Of a stretch of DNA of 40,200 bases, positions 1 through 5,930 are shown one piece after another (position 1 is the stretch's first letter; the number at the start of each line of letters is the position of its first letter). The notes beneath the pieces are model-generated. The model was not told the origin of the DNA. It saw only the letters and a list, made by a program, of their open reading frames with translations, and did not search any database. Source of the DNA: a virus. Both the position numbers and the translations under genes were made by a program. The stretch covers positions 1 through 40,200 of the IMG/VR virus record IMGVR_UViG_3300001533_000263, one strand, 5' to 3'.

Positions 1-96
1 ATAACCTCTCCTTGATTTTATTGTGTTTTATAGGCAGATATAAGTTTTTTTTCTACCTTATGCATACTTTTATCGTCACTACCATATACTTTTTTC
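1..96. repeat. Terminal direct repeat, left copy
   Basis: The first 96 bases are identical to 40105-40200. Either the contig is circular and the ends overlap, or the virion DNA has short direct terminal repeats. The repeat cuts through a small gene (18-116, minus) whose left copy is whole and whose right copy is truncated. This favours an assembly overlap over a functional boundary, but does not prove it. Confidence 0.95.
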
Positions 97-116
97 TTTT
101 TTGGTTTTTTAATCAT
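18..116 (-). CDS. Small basic protein, 32 aa
   Basis: Starts with ATG at 116 after a strong AGGAGGT Shine-Dalgarno and ends in TAA at 18. The N-terminus is lysine-rich (MIKKPKKKKVYGSDD). No family is recognised. It follows the P-loop-like gene at 477-127 by 10 bases in the same direction, so is probably co-transcribed. The upstream SD and good spacing are the main reason for calling it. Confidence 0.6.
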   Translation of the reverse strand: MIKKPKKKKVYGSDDKSMHKVEKKLISAYKTQ

Positions 117-126
117 CTTATACCTC

Positions 127-477
127 CTAATATTTATTTATTTCTTCTATCGCTTTACGGAAAGGTCTTAGCACTCTTGACAGTTTTTCTTCTATTGCAA
201 AATGGTCTACAAACACAACACAATTCGGATGAGCTCCTTTTAAAGAAAGAGTCTCCCAATCAAAATTACTAAGAGAATTCTCTGTTTCGACTTTGATTCC
301 AGACACACAACTATAAGGATTTCCGTCACCCAAAAGTTTAGCAAGCTGTAATTGGTGTTTCTTGTTCGCAGCAACAATATATACTGCTCTTCCCCCTTCA
401 GCCAGTTTCTTTGCTTCCTCTAACATTCTTGTTGTTCTACCTGTCCTTCTTAGCTTATCATCAAATAAGGTTAACAT
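127..477 (-). CDS. P-loop-like phage protein, 116 aa
   Basis: Not assigned to a named family. Near the N-terminus is RRTGRTTRMLEEAKK, a compact P-loop-like stretch (GRTTR) followed by a helix. A second hydrophobic segment ending in acidic residues (CVVFVDH, about residue 87) resembles a Walker B strand. The protein is far shorter than a full ATPase, so it may be a degenerate or minimal nucleotide-binding fold. It sits in the run of small accessory genes between the exonuclease and the end of the operon. ATPase activity is an inference from the motifs only. Confidence 0.6.
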   Translation of the reverse strand: MLTLFDDKLRRTGRTTRMLEEAKKLAEGGRAVYIVAANKKHQLQLAKLLGDGNPYSCVSGIKVETENSLSNFDWETLSLKGAHPNCVVFVDHFAIEEKLSRVLRPFRKAIEEINKY

Positions 478-484
478 AATTTCC

Positions 485-748
485 CTACCTCTCTTGTTTA
501 AATAAACTCGGCTGTAAATATTCTAATATCTCCTCTCCCTTCGCCTTATACACATCATCTTTGCAGGTATACCCTTTACATTCCTTTTCCAATCTCCCTA
601 ATTTTCTTATCAATCCCTGTTCCTGAAAATCCCTCTTCGTTCTGTCTGCCCGGAGATAATAGTTTCTCATCCCCCACTCTACTACTTCGTGGGTAGCAAA
701 AACTTCCTTTCTTTTCATCCATTTTAATAGCTCCAATTTCTTATTCAT
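485..748 (-). CDS. Small winged-helix-like protein, 87 aa
   Basis: Unrecognised. Charged and helical, with a central segment (ATHEVVEWGMRN...DRTKRDFQEQGLIRKL) whose helix-turn-helix-then-strand layout resembles a small winged-helix DNA-binding domain. The start overlaps the stop of the exonuclease gene by 4 bases (ATGA), which supports co-translation. A DNA-binding role is inference. Confidence 0.6.
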   Translation of the reverse strand: MNKKLELLKWMKRKEVFATHEVVEWGMRNYYLRADRTKRDFQEQGLIRKLGRLEKECKGYTCKDDVYKAKGEEILEYLQPSLFKQER

Positions 749-1077
749 TCTAACCCCCTTTTATATTTCTTTATATATGTTCCTGTTTCTTCCGACAACT
801 CTTTCTCTTCTACCACATACTTTATTCCCGCATTTGTTACAGGTAAGGCATTTTTAATCATCTTTTGGATTACTTCTTTATCCTGTTCTAACCAGAATTT
901 AATAGTGTCACCCCTTACTTCAAAACCATTATCTAAAGCATCTTGTATTTGTATATTTTCACAGAATTTATCTCCTATTTCACCTGTATTTCTATCAAAA
1001 TAACAAGCTCCTATTTGGGTTATAAGACCTCTTGTGCCTGTTCCTAATGTTTCAATATCTATCATTATGTCTTTCAT
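745..1077 (-). CDS. DnaQ-like 3'-5' exonuclease, C-terminally truncated
   Basis: The N-terminus MKDIMIDIETLG...LITQIGACYFD carries the DxE motif (Exo I) of the DnaQ/RNase H-like exonuclease fold. The phage form of this family usually has Exo II and III motifs further on and runs to about 170-200 aa. Here only 110 aa are present and the later catalytic Asp/His motifs are not seen, so it may be inactive or truncated. The C-terminal 30 residues (EEKELSEETGTYIKKYK) look like an unrelated graft. A 22-bp piece of its 5' coding end is duplicated at 1582-1603. Confidence 0.65.
   Translation of the reverse strand: MKDIMIDIETLGTGTRGLITQIGACYFDRNTGEIGDKFCENIQIQDALDNGFEVRGDTIKFWLEQDKEVIQKMIKNALPVTNAGIKYVVEEKELSEETGTYIKKYKRGLE
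1046..1067. repeat. 22-bp repeat, copy 1 (exonuclease motif I)
   Basis: Identical to 1582-1603. On the minus strand it encodes MIDIETL, the catalytic DxE motif of the exonuclease gene. Copy 2 lies inside a disrupted upstream gene. Confidence 0.9.
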
Positions 1078-1110
1078 TGTTTATCCTCTCCCTTCTGATA
1101 CTTTTCCATC

Positions 1111-1266
1111 TCACTCTCCTTTCAAATCCTCTAAGGTTAATATGTTCTCTTTATCGTTTACCCTGAAACTTACTTTTACTACTACACCGTCTTGGAAGGT
1201 TGTTTTTACATCTCCGTTCTTTATTGTCTTGGCTATATGGTCTATGAGTTTAGACTTTTCTTTCAT
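1111..1266 (-). CDS. Hypothetical protein, 51 aa
   Basis: ATG at 1266, stop at 1111. The translation (MKEKSKLIDHIAKTIKNGDV...LEDLKGE) is protein-like, amphipathic and charged, with no family assigned. The start codon overlaps the stop of the micro-gene at 1328-1263 (ATGA). It lies upstream of the exonuclease gene in the same operon. The segment IDHIAKTIKNGD resembles the C-terminal IIDHINGDT of the broken gene at 1646-1408, possibly an ancient relationship. Confidence 0.55.
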   Translation of the reverse strand: MKEKSKLIDHIAKTIKNGDVKTTFQDGVVVKVSFRVNDKENILTLEDLKGE

Positions 1267-1328
1267 CTACACTTCCATTCGTATATAATTAAAGCCATTG
1301 TTAGTAATATAATTAGTTCCCATTCCAT
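1263..1328 (-). CDS. Putative 21-aa membrane peptide
   Basis: ATG at 1328, encoding MEWELIILLTMALIIYEWKCR. It is almost entirely a single hydrophobic helix with charged ends. It overlaps the 3' end of the 33-aa membrane gene and its stop overlaps the next start as ATGA. The tight overlap spacing supports translation, but the length makes this tentative. Confidence 0.35.
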   Translation of the reverse strand: MEWELIILLTMALIIYEWKCR

Positions 1329-1414
1329 TTATCTATATATTCCTTTTTCCTAAACACTAACCCGATAATTAAACCTAAGTAAAAGCCTATAAATATGCCG
1401 ATTATGATTAACAT
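1313..1414 (-). CDS. Small single-pass membrane protein, 33 aa
   Basis: Encodes MLIIIGIFIGFYLGLIIGLVF then a basic tail (RKKEYIDKW). This is one clear transmembrane helix with a glycine-zipper-like spacing and a positive-inside C-terminus. The ATG overlaps the stop of the upstream broken gene. Function unknown; small membrane proteins of this kind are common in phage accessory regions. Confidence 0.5.
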   Translation of the reverse strand: MLIIIGIFIGFYLGLIIGLVFRKKEYIDKWNGN

Positions 1415-1646
1415 TGGGTATCTCCGTTTATATGGTCTATTATTTCGTTAAGTTTCTTTCTTACAGCTGTGTCTGTAAACTCGTAATATCCAAAATCTTC
1501 TGTCAGGGCTACTTTATCTATCTTCCTTTCTTCTTCCGGCAACTTTACTTCTCTTATGTTCCAATATTTAGTCAGCTTTTCAATGTTTCAATATCTATCA
1601 TTAAGAAGTTGTTTATGTCTTTATCTTCTACTTGCCATACTTTCAT
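1408..1646 (-). pseudogene. Frameshifted hypothetical gene carrying a 22-bp exonuclease fragment
   Basis: An ATG at 1646 behind AAGGGGATAA opens MKVWQVEDKDINNFL, then runs into MIDIETLKS and stops at 1572. The 22-bp segment 1582-1603 is identical to the exonuclease start region at 1046-1067. Beyond it, a different frame is open to 1408 (NIEKLTKYWNIREVKLPEEE...) and reads as ordinary protein. The simplest reading is one gene of about 75 aa interrupted by acquisition of the exonuclease fragment, with loss of frame. A sequencing error is less likely because the insert is an exact copy of local sequence. Confidence 0.5.
1582..1603. repeat. 22-bp repeat, copy 2
   Basis: Exact copy of 1046-1067, also read in the MIDIETL frame on the minus strand. 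It sits at the frame break of the gene at 1646-1408. Confidence 0.9.
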
Positions 1647-1662
1647 AATTTATCCCCTTTCT

Positions 1663-1962
1663 TTAATCAGCAACATTTCTTGCTTCTTCTGCGAAATGGT
1701 CGTATTCCTGCGCTATACCTACTTCATAATCACCTTTAGGTAATGTTATTGTGTTATGTTCTTGGTGTGTTAGGTCTGCTTCTTCTCCTGTTACTCTTAA
1801 AAATAAAGTCCCTTCGTGTTCATAAAGTTCTGCTTCACCTTTTGTAATAGTATGGTGGTGTCCTGATACTTCTCCCTCTGCTAAAGTTAAATGGTTAAGT
1901 TTCTTTCCTTTTATGCCTTGTGTTGTCTTTAATAAGACGTCTCCTTGTTGATAATATTTCAT
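1663..1962 (-). CDS. Conserved phage/bacterial protein of unknown function, 99 aa
   Basis: The layout QQGDVLL...LAEGEVSGHHHTI...EHEGTLFLRV...HQEHNTITLPKGDYEV matches a small, all-beta family common in phages and prophages. Its pattern is a QGD N-terminus, a GEVTGH(A/H)H loop and a final LPKGxYEV strand. The conserved histidines in the loop suggest metal binding, but no function is established to my knowledge. A good SD (AGGAGG) precedes the ATG at 1962, 13 bases after the repeat-protein gene. Confidence 0.7.
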   Translation of the reverse strand: MKYYQQGDVLLKTTQGIKGKKLNHLTLAEGEVSGHHHTITKGEAELYEHEGTLFLRVTGEEADLTHQEHNTITLPKGDYEVGIAQEYDHFAEEARNVAD

Positions 1963-1975
1963 TTTTTCCTCCTGT

Positions 1976-3172
1976 TTAAGTTAGTTTTATTGGTTTACCT
2001 TCTATCCCGTTACGCCAATTAAGAGCTTGTTCTACTGTTCTTATCTCTGGCGATACTCCTTCAATGTGGTATGTTCCTATACTCGGATTTAACATTTTTA
2101 GGTAAGGTCTCTTTCTGCCGTCTTGCAGGTCTAATAATAATAACTCATAATCGTCTTGTTTATCTATACACTCCGCACCTAATTTCTGGCATATTCTTTC
2201 TATTCCTATTTTTCTTACTATTTCTCTCCTTACTTCTGCGTTCTTTTCTTTTAACATTATTTGCGGGTCTATCTTTTCAGCAGAAGTAGTTACTATTTCT
2301 TCCGGCACTCTTACCCCATTTAGGCAATATATACCATATCCGTCTGGATATTCTACTGCTTTGCCCTTTTCGTTGTGTAATGAGTTGTTTTTCCAGTGTA
2401 CCTTTTTTGGTTTCTCACTTATAAAAGATATGCCTTTATAGGAAATAATAAAATTGACCTCACTATTAAAATCCATAAAAAGGTTGTAATTTCCCTCATC
2501 AAACTTTACCCCTACCATCTTTGCGTATTCATACCATCCGCACCAAGATAGCCACCAAACACCTAAATACCAGTCTTTATTTATTTTTTCAAGCTGTGAG
2601 TCAAGCTGTGGGTCAAGCTGTGAGTAAAGCTGTGGGTCAAGCTGTGAGTGAAGCTGTGGGTCAAGCTGTGAGTAAAGCTGTGAGTGAAGCTGTGAGTGAA
2701 GCTGTGAGTCAAGCTGTGAGTGAAGCTGTGAGTAAAGCTGTGAGTGAAGCTGTGAGTAAAGCTGTGAGTCAAGCTGTGAGTAAAGCTGTGAGTCAAGCTG
2801 TGAGTCAAGCTGTGAGTGAAGCTGTGAGTAAAGCTGTGAGTAAAGCTGTGAGTCAAGCTGTGAGTAAAGCTGTGAGTGAAGCTGTGAGTGAAGCTGTGAG
2901 TCAAGCTGTGAGTGAAGCTGTGAGTAAAGCTGTGAGCGAAAGTCTTTCTTTTTCTCTTTTGTTAGAGTATAGAATAAAGCACATAATAAAGTTGTGTTAA
3001 AAGGAGAAAGTCCGAATATAACAACCGGTTCTTCTTCTCCCATAGCTCTATAAATTGCTTTTGTTGCTGTTATAGCTTGTTTATGGTTCATTGGTGTAGA
3101 GGCTTTATCTACCCACTTTTTAATATGTTGTGGGATTTGAGCCTCTTGTGATTTAGTTAATTTCTTTATCAT
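1976..3172 (-). CDS. DUF6745-like protein with a 29-unit SQLx repeat, 398 aa
   Basis: Residues 1-80 are a helical N-terminus. About residues 80-195 are 29 tandem tetrapeptides SQL[Y/H/D]. The remainder (WWLSWCGWYEYA..., VHWKNNSLHNEKGKAVEYPDGYGIYCLNGVRVP, IMLKEKNAEVRREIVRKIG) matches my memory of DUF6745: a LHNxxGxAxxYxDG segment followed by a NAExRR helix. That family often carries similar short W/SQx repeats. Function is unknown. The repeat would make an elongated regular rod or solenoid with Tyr, His or Asp displayed every fourth residue. It overlaps the HNH gene by 4 bases. Family assignment is moderate; the repeat is directly visible. Confidence 0.7.
   Translation of the reverse strand: MIKKLTKSQEAQIPQHIKKWVDKASTPMNHKQAITATKAIYRAMGEEEPVVIFGLSPFNTTLLCALFYTLTKEKKKDFRSQLYSQLHSQLDSQLHSQLHSQLYSQLDSQLYSQLYSQLHSQLDSQLDSQLYSQLDSQLYSQLHSQLYSQLHSQLDSQLHSQLHSQLYSQLDPQLHSQLDPQLYSQLDPQLDSQLEKINKDWYLGVWWLSWCGWYEYAKMVGVKFDEGNYNLFMDFNSEVNFIISYKGISFISEKPKKVHWKNNSLHNEKGKAVEYPDGYGIYCLNGVRVPEEIVTTSAEKIDPQIMLKEKNAEVRREIVRKIGIERICQKLGAECIDKQDDYELLLLDLQDGRKRPYLKMLNPSIGTYHIEGVSPEIRTVEQALNWRNGIEGKPIKLT
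2588..2935. repeat. 29 x 12-bp tandem repeat with one three-way variable base
   Basis: On the coding strand each unit is TCA CAG CTT NAC. N is G, T or C (10 Asp, 9 Tyr, 9 His) and never A; the last unit is GAA. Synonymous positions are essentially invariant. Three units near the protein C-terminal side have CCA for TCA (Pro), always after a GAC. The order Y-H-D-H-H-Y-D occurs twice (units 1-7 and 17-23), showing an 84-bp block duplication. Confidence 0.95.
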
Positions 3173-3570
3173 ACTATTACCCCCTTTCTTTTTTCTTTAT
3201 CTTTTAACTTCTTCTTGTAATATTCAACCATCTCCTCTAAATCCGTGGTAGTGAACTTTATTATTTCCTCTTTCCTTTCTTGTAGGTATTCCCATCTTAC
3301 AGGAAAAGTCTTTTTAAACCATTCTCCGGATTCAACCGGATTCTTGTGCCACCAATTTAAATGACAATGGAAACAAAGAACCTTCAAGTTCTGTAAATCC
3401 CACCTTAAAGCATTACCTTTACTGCGTGGTATAACGTGAGAAACGTGGAGGTTATGTCTTTCTACCTTCTTCCGGCAATGTTGACAGATAGAGTTGTCTC
3501 TTGAAATGGTTAGTTCTCTTACTAACTTGTCTAATTTGTCTGTGAGTTTCTTTCTTTTACTTTTTGCCAT
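3169..3570 (-). CDS. NinG-like / HNH-type zinc endonuclease, 133 aa
   Basis: A first zinc knuckle CQHC (about residue 29) is followed by [37 protein letters not shown]. This is the His-rich core and second CxxC of the HNH/NinG-type nucleases seen in phage recombination regions. Lambda NinG is implicated in Holliday-junction processing in the Red pathway; the same role here is an inference. A homing-type HNH nuclease is the alternative. A degenerate second copy of the same gene lies at 4424-4486. The C-terminus is a charged helix (YYKKKLKDKEKRKG). Confidence 0.7.
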   Translation of the reverse strand: MAKSKRKKLTDKLDKLVRELTISRDNSICQHCRKKVERHNLHVSHVIPRSKGNALRWDLQNLKVLCFHCHLNWWHKNPVESGEWFKKTFPVRWEYLQERKEEIIKFTTTDLEEMVEYYKKKLKDKEKRKGVIV

Positions 3571-3579
3571 TATTACCTC

Positions 3580-3735
3580 TCACCTCTCTTTTACCTCCTG
3601 TTCATTAAGCCTCATTATTACTTCATTTAGGGTTCTGGCTATACGATAGATTATTGGAGTAACTGGGTCTTTTCTCTCTACCGCCTTGTCTAACTCGTAT
3701 ATATCTATTGGCTGGATTTTTTCTTTATCTTTTAT
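3580..3735 (-). CDS. Hypothetical 51-aa protein with no ordinary start codon
   Basis: A protein-like frame ([19 protein letters not shown]...[17 protein letters not shown]) opens directly after the stop of the pentapeptide gene and ends at 3580. No ATG, GTG or TTG lies near its 5' end. The best candidate is ATA at 3735, overlapping the upstream TAA as ATAA, with a weak GAGAGGT ahead of it. It may be translated by reinitiation or be the 3' remnant of a lost gene. A predicted amphipathic helix ends it. Confidence 0.4.
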   Translation of the reverse strand: MKDKEKIQPIDIYELDKAVERKDPVTPIIYRIARTLNEVIMRLNEQEVKER

Positions 3736-4415
3736 CTTTTACCTCTCAATCCCAAATCTTCCAATTTCTTCTCACCTACAACCCTACACTTATACACTCT
3801 AAACTTGCCATCACTGCCTATTGGAATACAAGCTATGTCTTTCTTGGTAAATTCACATATCAAAATTTTAAACCCCTCTTTCCATCCCCTTATGCACCAG
3901 TCTAATGTAGCAAGATTTATCCCTGCCCCGCACTGGTTTTGTTCATCAATATCAGCATTAGGTTCTTTTACTGTTTTCCCTTTTAAATATTGAATTCCCC
4001 CGTTATATATCCCTTCGTTGTTTTTATTAACAAGTTTATAGGCTCTTATCTTGCCTATTTGGTCTAATATACCATATAGCGGAGTTGTTATTTGTTTGCT
4101 TATACCTTTAACAGAGCGAAGGTCAGCAGAGCAAAGGTCAGCAGAGCGAAGGTCAGCATAGCGAAGGTCAGCATAGCGAAGGTTAGCATGGCGAAGGTCA
4201 GCAGAGTGAAGGTTAGCATGGCGAAGGTCAGCAGAGTGAAGGTCAGCAGAGCGAAGGTCAGCATAGCGAAGGTCAGCATAGCGAAGGTCAGCAGAGTAAA
4301 GATTAGCTCTATAAAAACTTCTGTTTTTGTTTTGTTCTATACAGTCTCTTATGCTCTTGTATTTGCCAGATACTATTATTTCGTTAGTGTCCCGTCTTTT
4401 TATTTCTACTTTCAT
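3732..4415 (-). CDS. Pentapeptide-repeat protein with DUF5758-like C-terminus, 227 aa
   Basis: Residues about 34-103 hold some 13 pentapeptide units of A(D/N)L(R/H/Y)x type ([15 protein letters not shown]...), which form a right-handed quadrilateral beta helix. The C-terminal part ([21 protein letters not shown] ... [15 protein letters not shown]) matches the DUF5758 type tail found after pentapeptide repeats in phage proteins. Some pentapeptide proteins mimic DNA and inhibit gyrase; that is not shown here. The DNA units are nearly identical 15-mers, so expansion is recent. Its SD (AGGAGG) lies inside the remnant of an HNH gene. Confidence 0.8.
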   Translation of the reverse strand: MKVEIKRRDTNEIIVSGKYKSIRDCIEQNKNRSFYRANLYSADLRYADLRYADLRSADLHSADLRHANLHSADLRHANLRYADLRYADLRSADLCSADLRSVKGISKQITTPLYGILDQIGKIRAYKLVNKNNEGIYNGGIQYLKGKTVKEPNADIDEQNQCGAGINLATLDWCIRGWKEGFKILICEFTKKDIACIPIGSDGKFRVYKCRVVGEKKLEDLGLRGKR

Positions 4416-4423
4416 CTTTTGCC

Positions 4424-4486
4424 TCCTGGGGATTACGTGTGAAACGTGGCAGTTGTTCTTTTCTACTTTCTTTCACTTTTTGCCAT
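4424..4486 (-). pseudogene. Deleted remnant of a second HNH/NinG-like gene
   Basis: The minus strand reads MAKSERK then, in a shifted frame, [17 protein letters not shown]. The intact gene at 3570-3169 begins MAKSKRKK and contains [17 protein letters not shown]. The remnant keeps both ends of that N-terminal region with the stretch between deleted at the shared Arg/Lys-rich sequence. Homology stops where the pentapeptide gene begins, and the AGGAGG of IPR(R) now acts as that gene's SD. Confidence 0.65.
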
Positions 4487-4525
4487 CTAAACACTCCAAA
4501 CAATAGTTCAATTTTTTCTATATAT

Positions 4526-4654
4526 TTAATCTTCTTTATTTAAGGGAAAGGTTGTTTGTTTACCACACTCTCTACATAAATATTGTTGTTTACCATTTTT
4601 AATCCCATTCTTTACCATCCTTCCACCACATATACAAACCTCTGCTTTTTGCAT
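4526..4654 (-). CDS. Zinc-ribbon protein, 42 aa
   Basis: ATG at 4654 gives MQKAEVCICGGRMVKNGIKNGKQQYLCRECGKQTTF. A CxC and a CxxC pair about 18 residues apart, with the G-x-x-x-G-x-Q-x-(Y)-x-C-x-x-C pattern, match the zinc ribbon at the front of IS1/InsA-like and related transposase proteins. No transposase follows, so it may be a stand-alone nucleic-acid-binding ribbon. It sits 12 bases after the helicase gene. Confidence 0.6.
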   Translation of the reverse strand: MQKAEVCICGGRMVKNGIKNGKQQYLCRECGKQTTFPLNKED

Positions 4655-4666
4655 TATCAAGCCTCC

Positions 4667-5536
4667 TCACAATCCGAATATTTCTGAATATTCTGTACGG
4701 ACTTTATCCATATCTCTAAACCTGTATTTAGCCCCATCAAAAAATACCTGTTCTGTTTTTGTTTCTCCCTGTCTGTTCTTGGCTAAGTTTATGTAATGTT
4801 CTCTTTGTTCGTCTGCTTCTATTGTATAAATAAGTAATATCTTATCAGCTGCGTTTTCTATTGCCCCTGAACCTTTTAAATCTATTATGTCCGGTGGTCT
4901 TTCATAATTAACCCCTGAAGGTAATCGTCTTAACTGCGATATAATTACAAAAGCTATCTGCATTTTATTAGCTAACTCTTTAATCTTGCGAGTATATTCC
5001 ATTAAAGCTATATGTTCTTCTCTATACGTTTTCCATTCTATAAGCTGTAAAAAATCTAAGAAAATTACGTCAGGTTTTTTAGTTTTATAGGCTGTTTCTA
5101 TAATCTTTTCCACTTCAGAAAACTTATATCCATATTCAAATATCTCAAAATCTATGTTTTTAATGTATTCTCGGAAGGTTTTTTCTCTTTCTTTGAAGTT
5201 TTTAGGAAAGTATCCTTTTCTTAATTGTGCGAAATCTGCACCCTGCATTTCACAAAACATTCTTGTTACCAGTTCCCACCCCCTCATTTCTAAACTTAAA
5301 AATAAAATAGAATGGTCTTTGTTATCAGCAAAGTTACGAGCCATTTGTAAGGCTAAGGTAGTTTTACCTGACCCTGATTTACCCGCTACCACCCAAATAT
5401 CGCCTCGTCTAAGACCATCAGTAGCTTCGTCTACCCATTTTAGTCCTGTCTCAAATTCCGGTTTACCTCTTTTTCTGCGTTCTTCATATCTTTCAACCGC
5501 CTCACTCCAATATTCAACCAACGTTTTGTTTTCCAT
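4667..5536 (-). CDS. DnaB-like replicative helicase (RecA-fold domain), 289 aa
   Basis: Walker A GKSGSGKTT at residues 52-60 sits after GLKWVDEATDGLRRGDI, the typical opening of the DnaB C-terminal ATPase domain. Walker B is VIFLDFLQL. VIISQLRRLP and a DLKGSGAIENAADKILL segment are the H3/H4-type motifs, with an arginine/KNRQG stretch following. The DnaB N-terminal primase-binding domain is absent, so it is a minimal phage helicase. I chose the ATG at 5536 because AAAGAAAGG precedes it; an upstream in-frame ATG at 5584 lacks this. It probably works with the upstream initiator and loader. Confidence 0.88.
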   Translation of the reverse strand: MENKTLVEYWSEAVERYEERRKRGKPEFETGLKWVDEATDGLRRGDIWVVAGKSGSGKTTLALQMARNFADNKDHSILFLSLEMRGWELVTRMFCEMQGADFAQLRKGYFPKNFKEREKTFREYIKNIDFEIFEYGYKFSEVEKIIETAYKTKKPDVIFLDFLQLIEWKTYREEHIALMEYTRKIKELANKMQIAFVIISQLRRLPSGVNYERPPDIIDLKGSGAIENAADKILLIYTIEADEQREHYINLAKNRQGETKTEQVFFDGAKYRFRDMDKVRTEYSEIFGL

Positions 5537-5697
5537 AAGGCAACCTTTCTTTTTGCTAATAACAGATCTATAATTTCTAAACACTGCCTTCTAATCTTTG
5601 TGTTGTTTCTGTTGTTGGATATTCTTCCTCGCCAGAACTTAATCTCTTCTAAACACTCTTGAGCTTCCTTTTCGTATTCTTTAGCAAACATATCCAC
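5440..5697 (-). CDS. Hypothetical basic protein overlapping helicase start, 85 aa
   Basis: Unrecognised. Acidic helical N-terminus (MDMFAKEYEKEAQECLEEIKFW) and a strongly basic C-terminal half. The last 97 bases overlap the helicase coding region in another frame, an unusually large overlap for this genome. The 5' two-thirds looks like genuine coding sequence. The stop at 5440 may reflect an old frameshift, or the tail may be translated. Confidence 0.5.
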   Translation of the reverse strand: MDMFAKEYEKEAQECLEEIKFWRGRISNNRNNTKIRRQCLEIIDLLLAKRKVALWKTKRWLNIGVRRLKDMKNAEKEVNRNLRQD

Positions 5698-5705
5698 CTC
5701 GCTTT

Positions 5706-5930
5706 TTATACATACTTCTTGATTTCAGCCTTTTTAATTATATCCCCGGGGGTGGGTAAAATGTGCCACTTTATTTCCTTTTCAACCTTATCACAATAAC
5801 GGTTAAATCTACCTTCTTCCCAGTCTTTAAAATGTTTATACCAAATCTCACACGCTTTTCTACTGTATTCTATGCCTGATAACGCTTCAAAATCTTCCAA
5901 CCTTTCGCTTAACTGTTTTCTTGTAACCAT
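5706..5930 (-). CDS. Possible helicase loader-like protein, 74 aa
   Basis: I start it at ATG 5930 (MVTRKQLSERLEDFEAL), behind a purine-rich AAGGGGGAAGGGAG, inside the end of the initiator gene. The layout is a short helical protein with a WYKHFKDWEEGRFNRYCDKVEKE helix and a final LPTPGDIIKKAE. It resembles small phage proteins in the helicase-loader position (G39P/G40P-loader type), where the C-terminus reads P-T-x-(A/G)-D-I-x. Placement between initiator and helicase supports this, but homology is uncertain. Confidence 0.45.
   Translation of the reverse strand: MVTRKQLSERLEDFEALSGIEYSRKACEIWYKHFKDWEEGRFNRYCDKVEKEIKWHILPTPGDIIKKAEIKKYV

Noticed and set aside
12-272. Hydrophobic plus-strand frame at the left end
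   Set aside because: It is antisense to two minus-strand genes with SDs; the hydrophobicity comes from reverse-reading Lys-rich codons.
2588-2935. Diversity-generating retroelement variable region
   Set aside because: Only one base per unit varies, adenine is never seen there on the coding strand, and no reverse transcriptase or template repeat is in the window.
2588-2935. CRISPR array
   Set aside because: Units are 12 bp with no spacers and lie inside an open coding frame.
2521-3000. Long plus-strand and alternative minus-strand frames (AVSQAVSEAVSK..., THSFTHSL...) across the tandem repeat
   Set aside because: A 12-bp unit without stops stays open in several frames. The minus-strand frame that continues into non-repetitive, family-like protein sequence on both sides (SQLx) is the real one.
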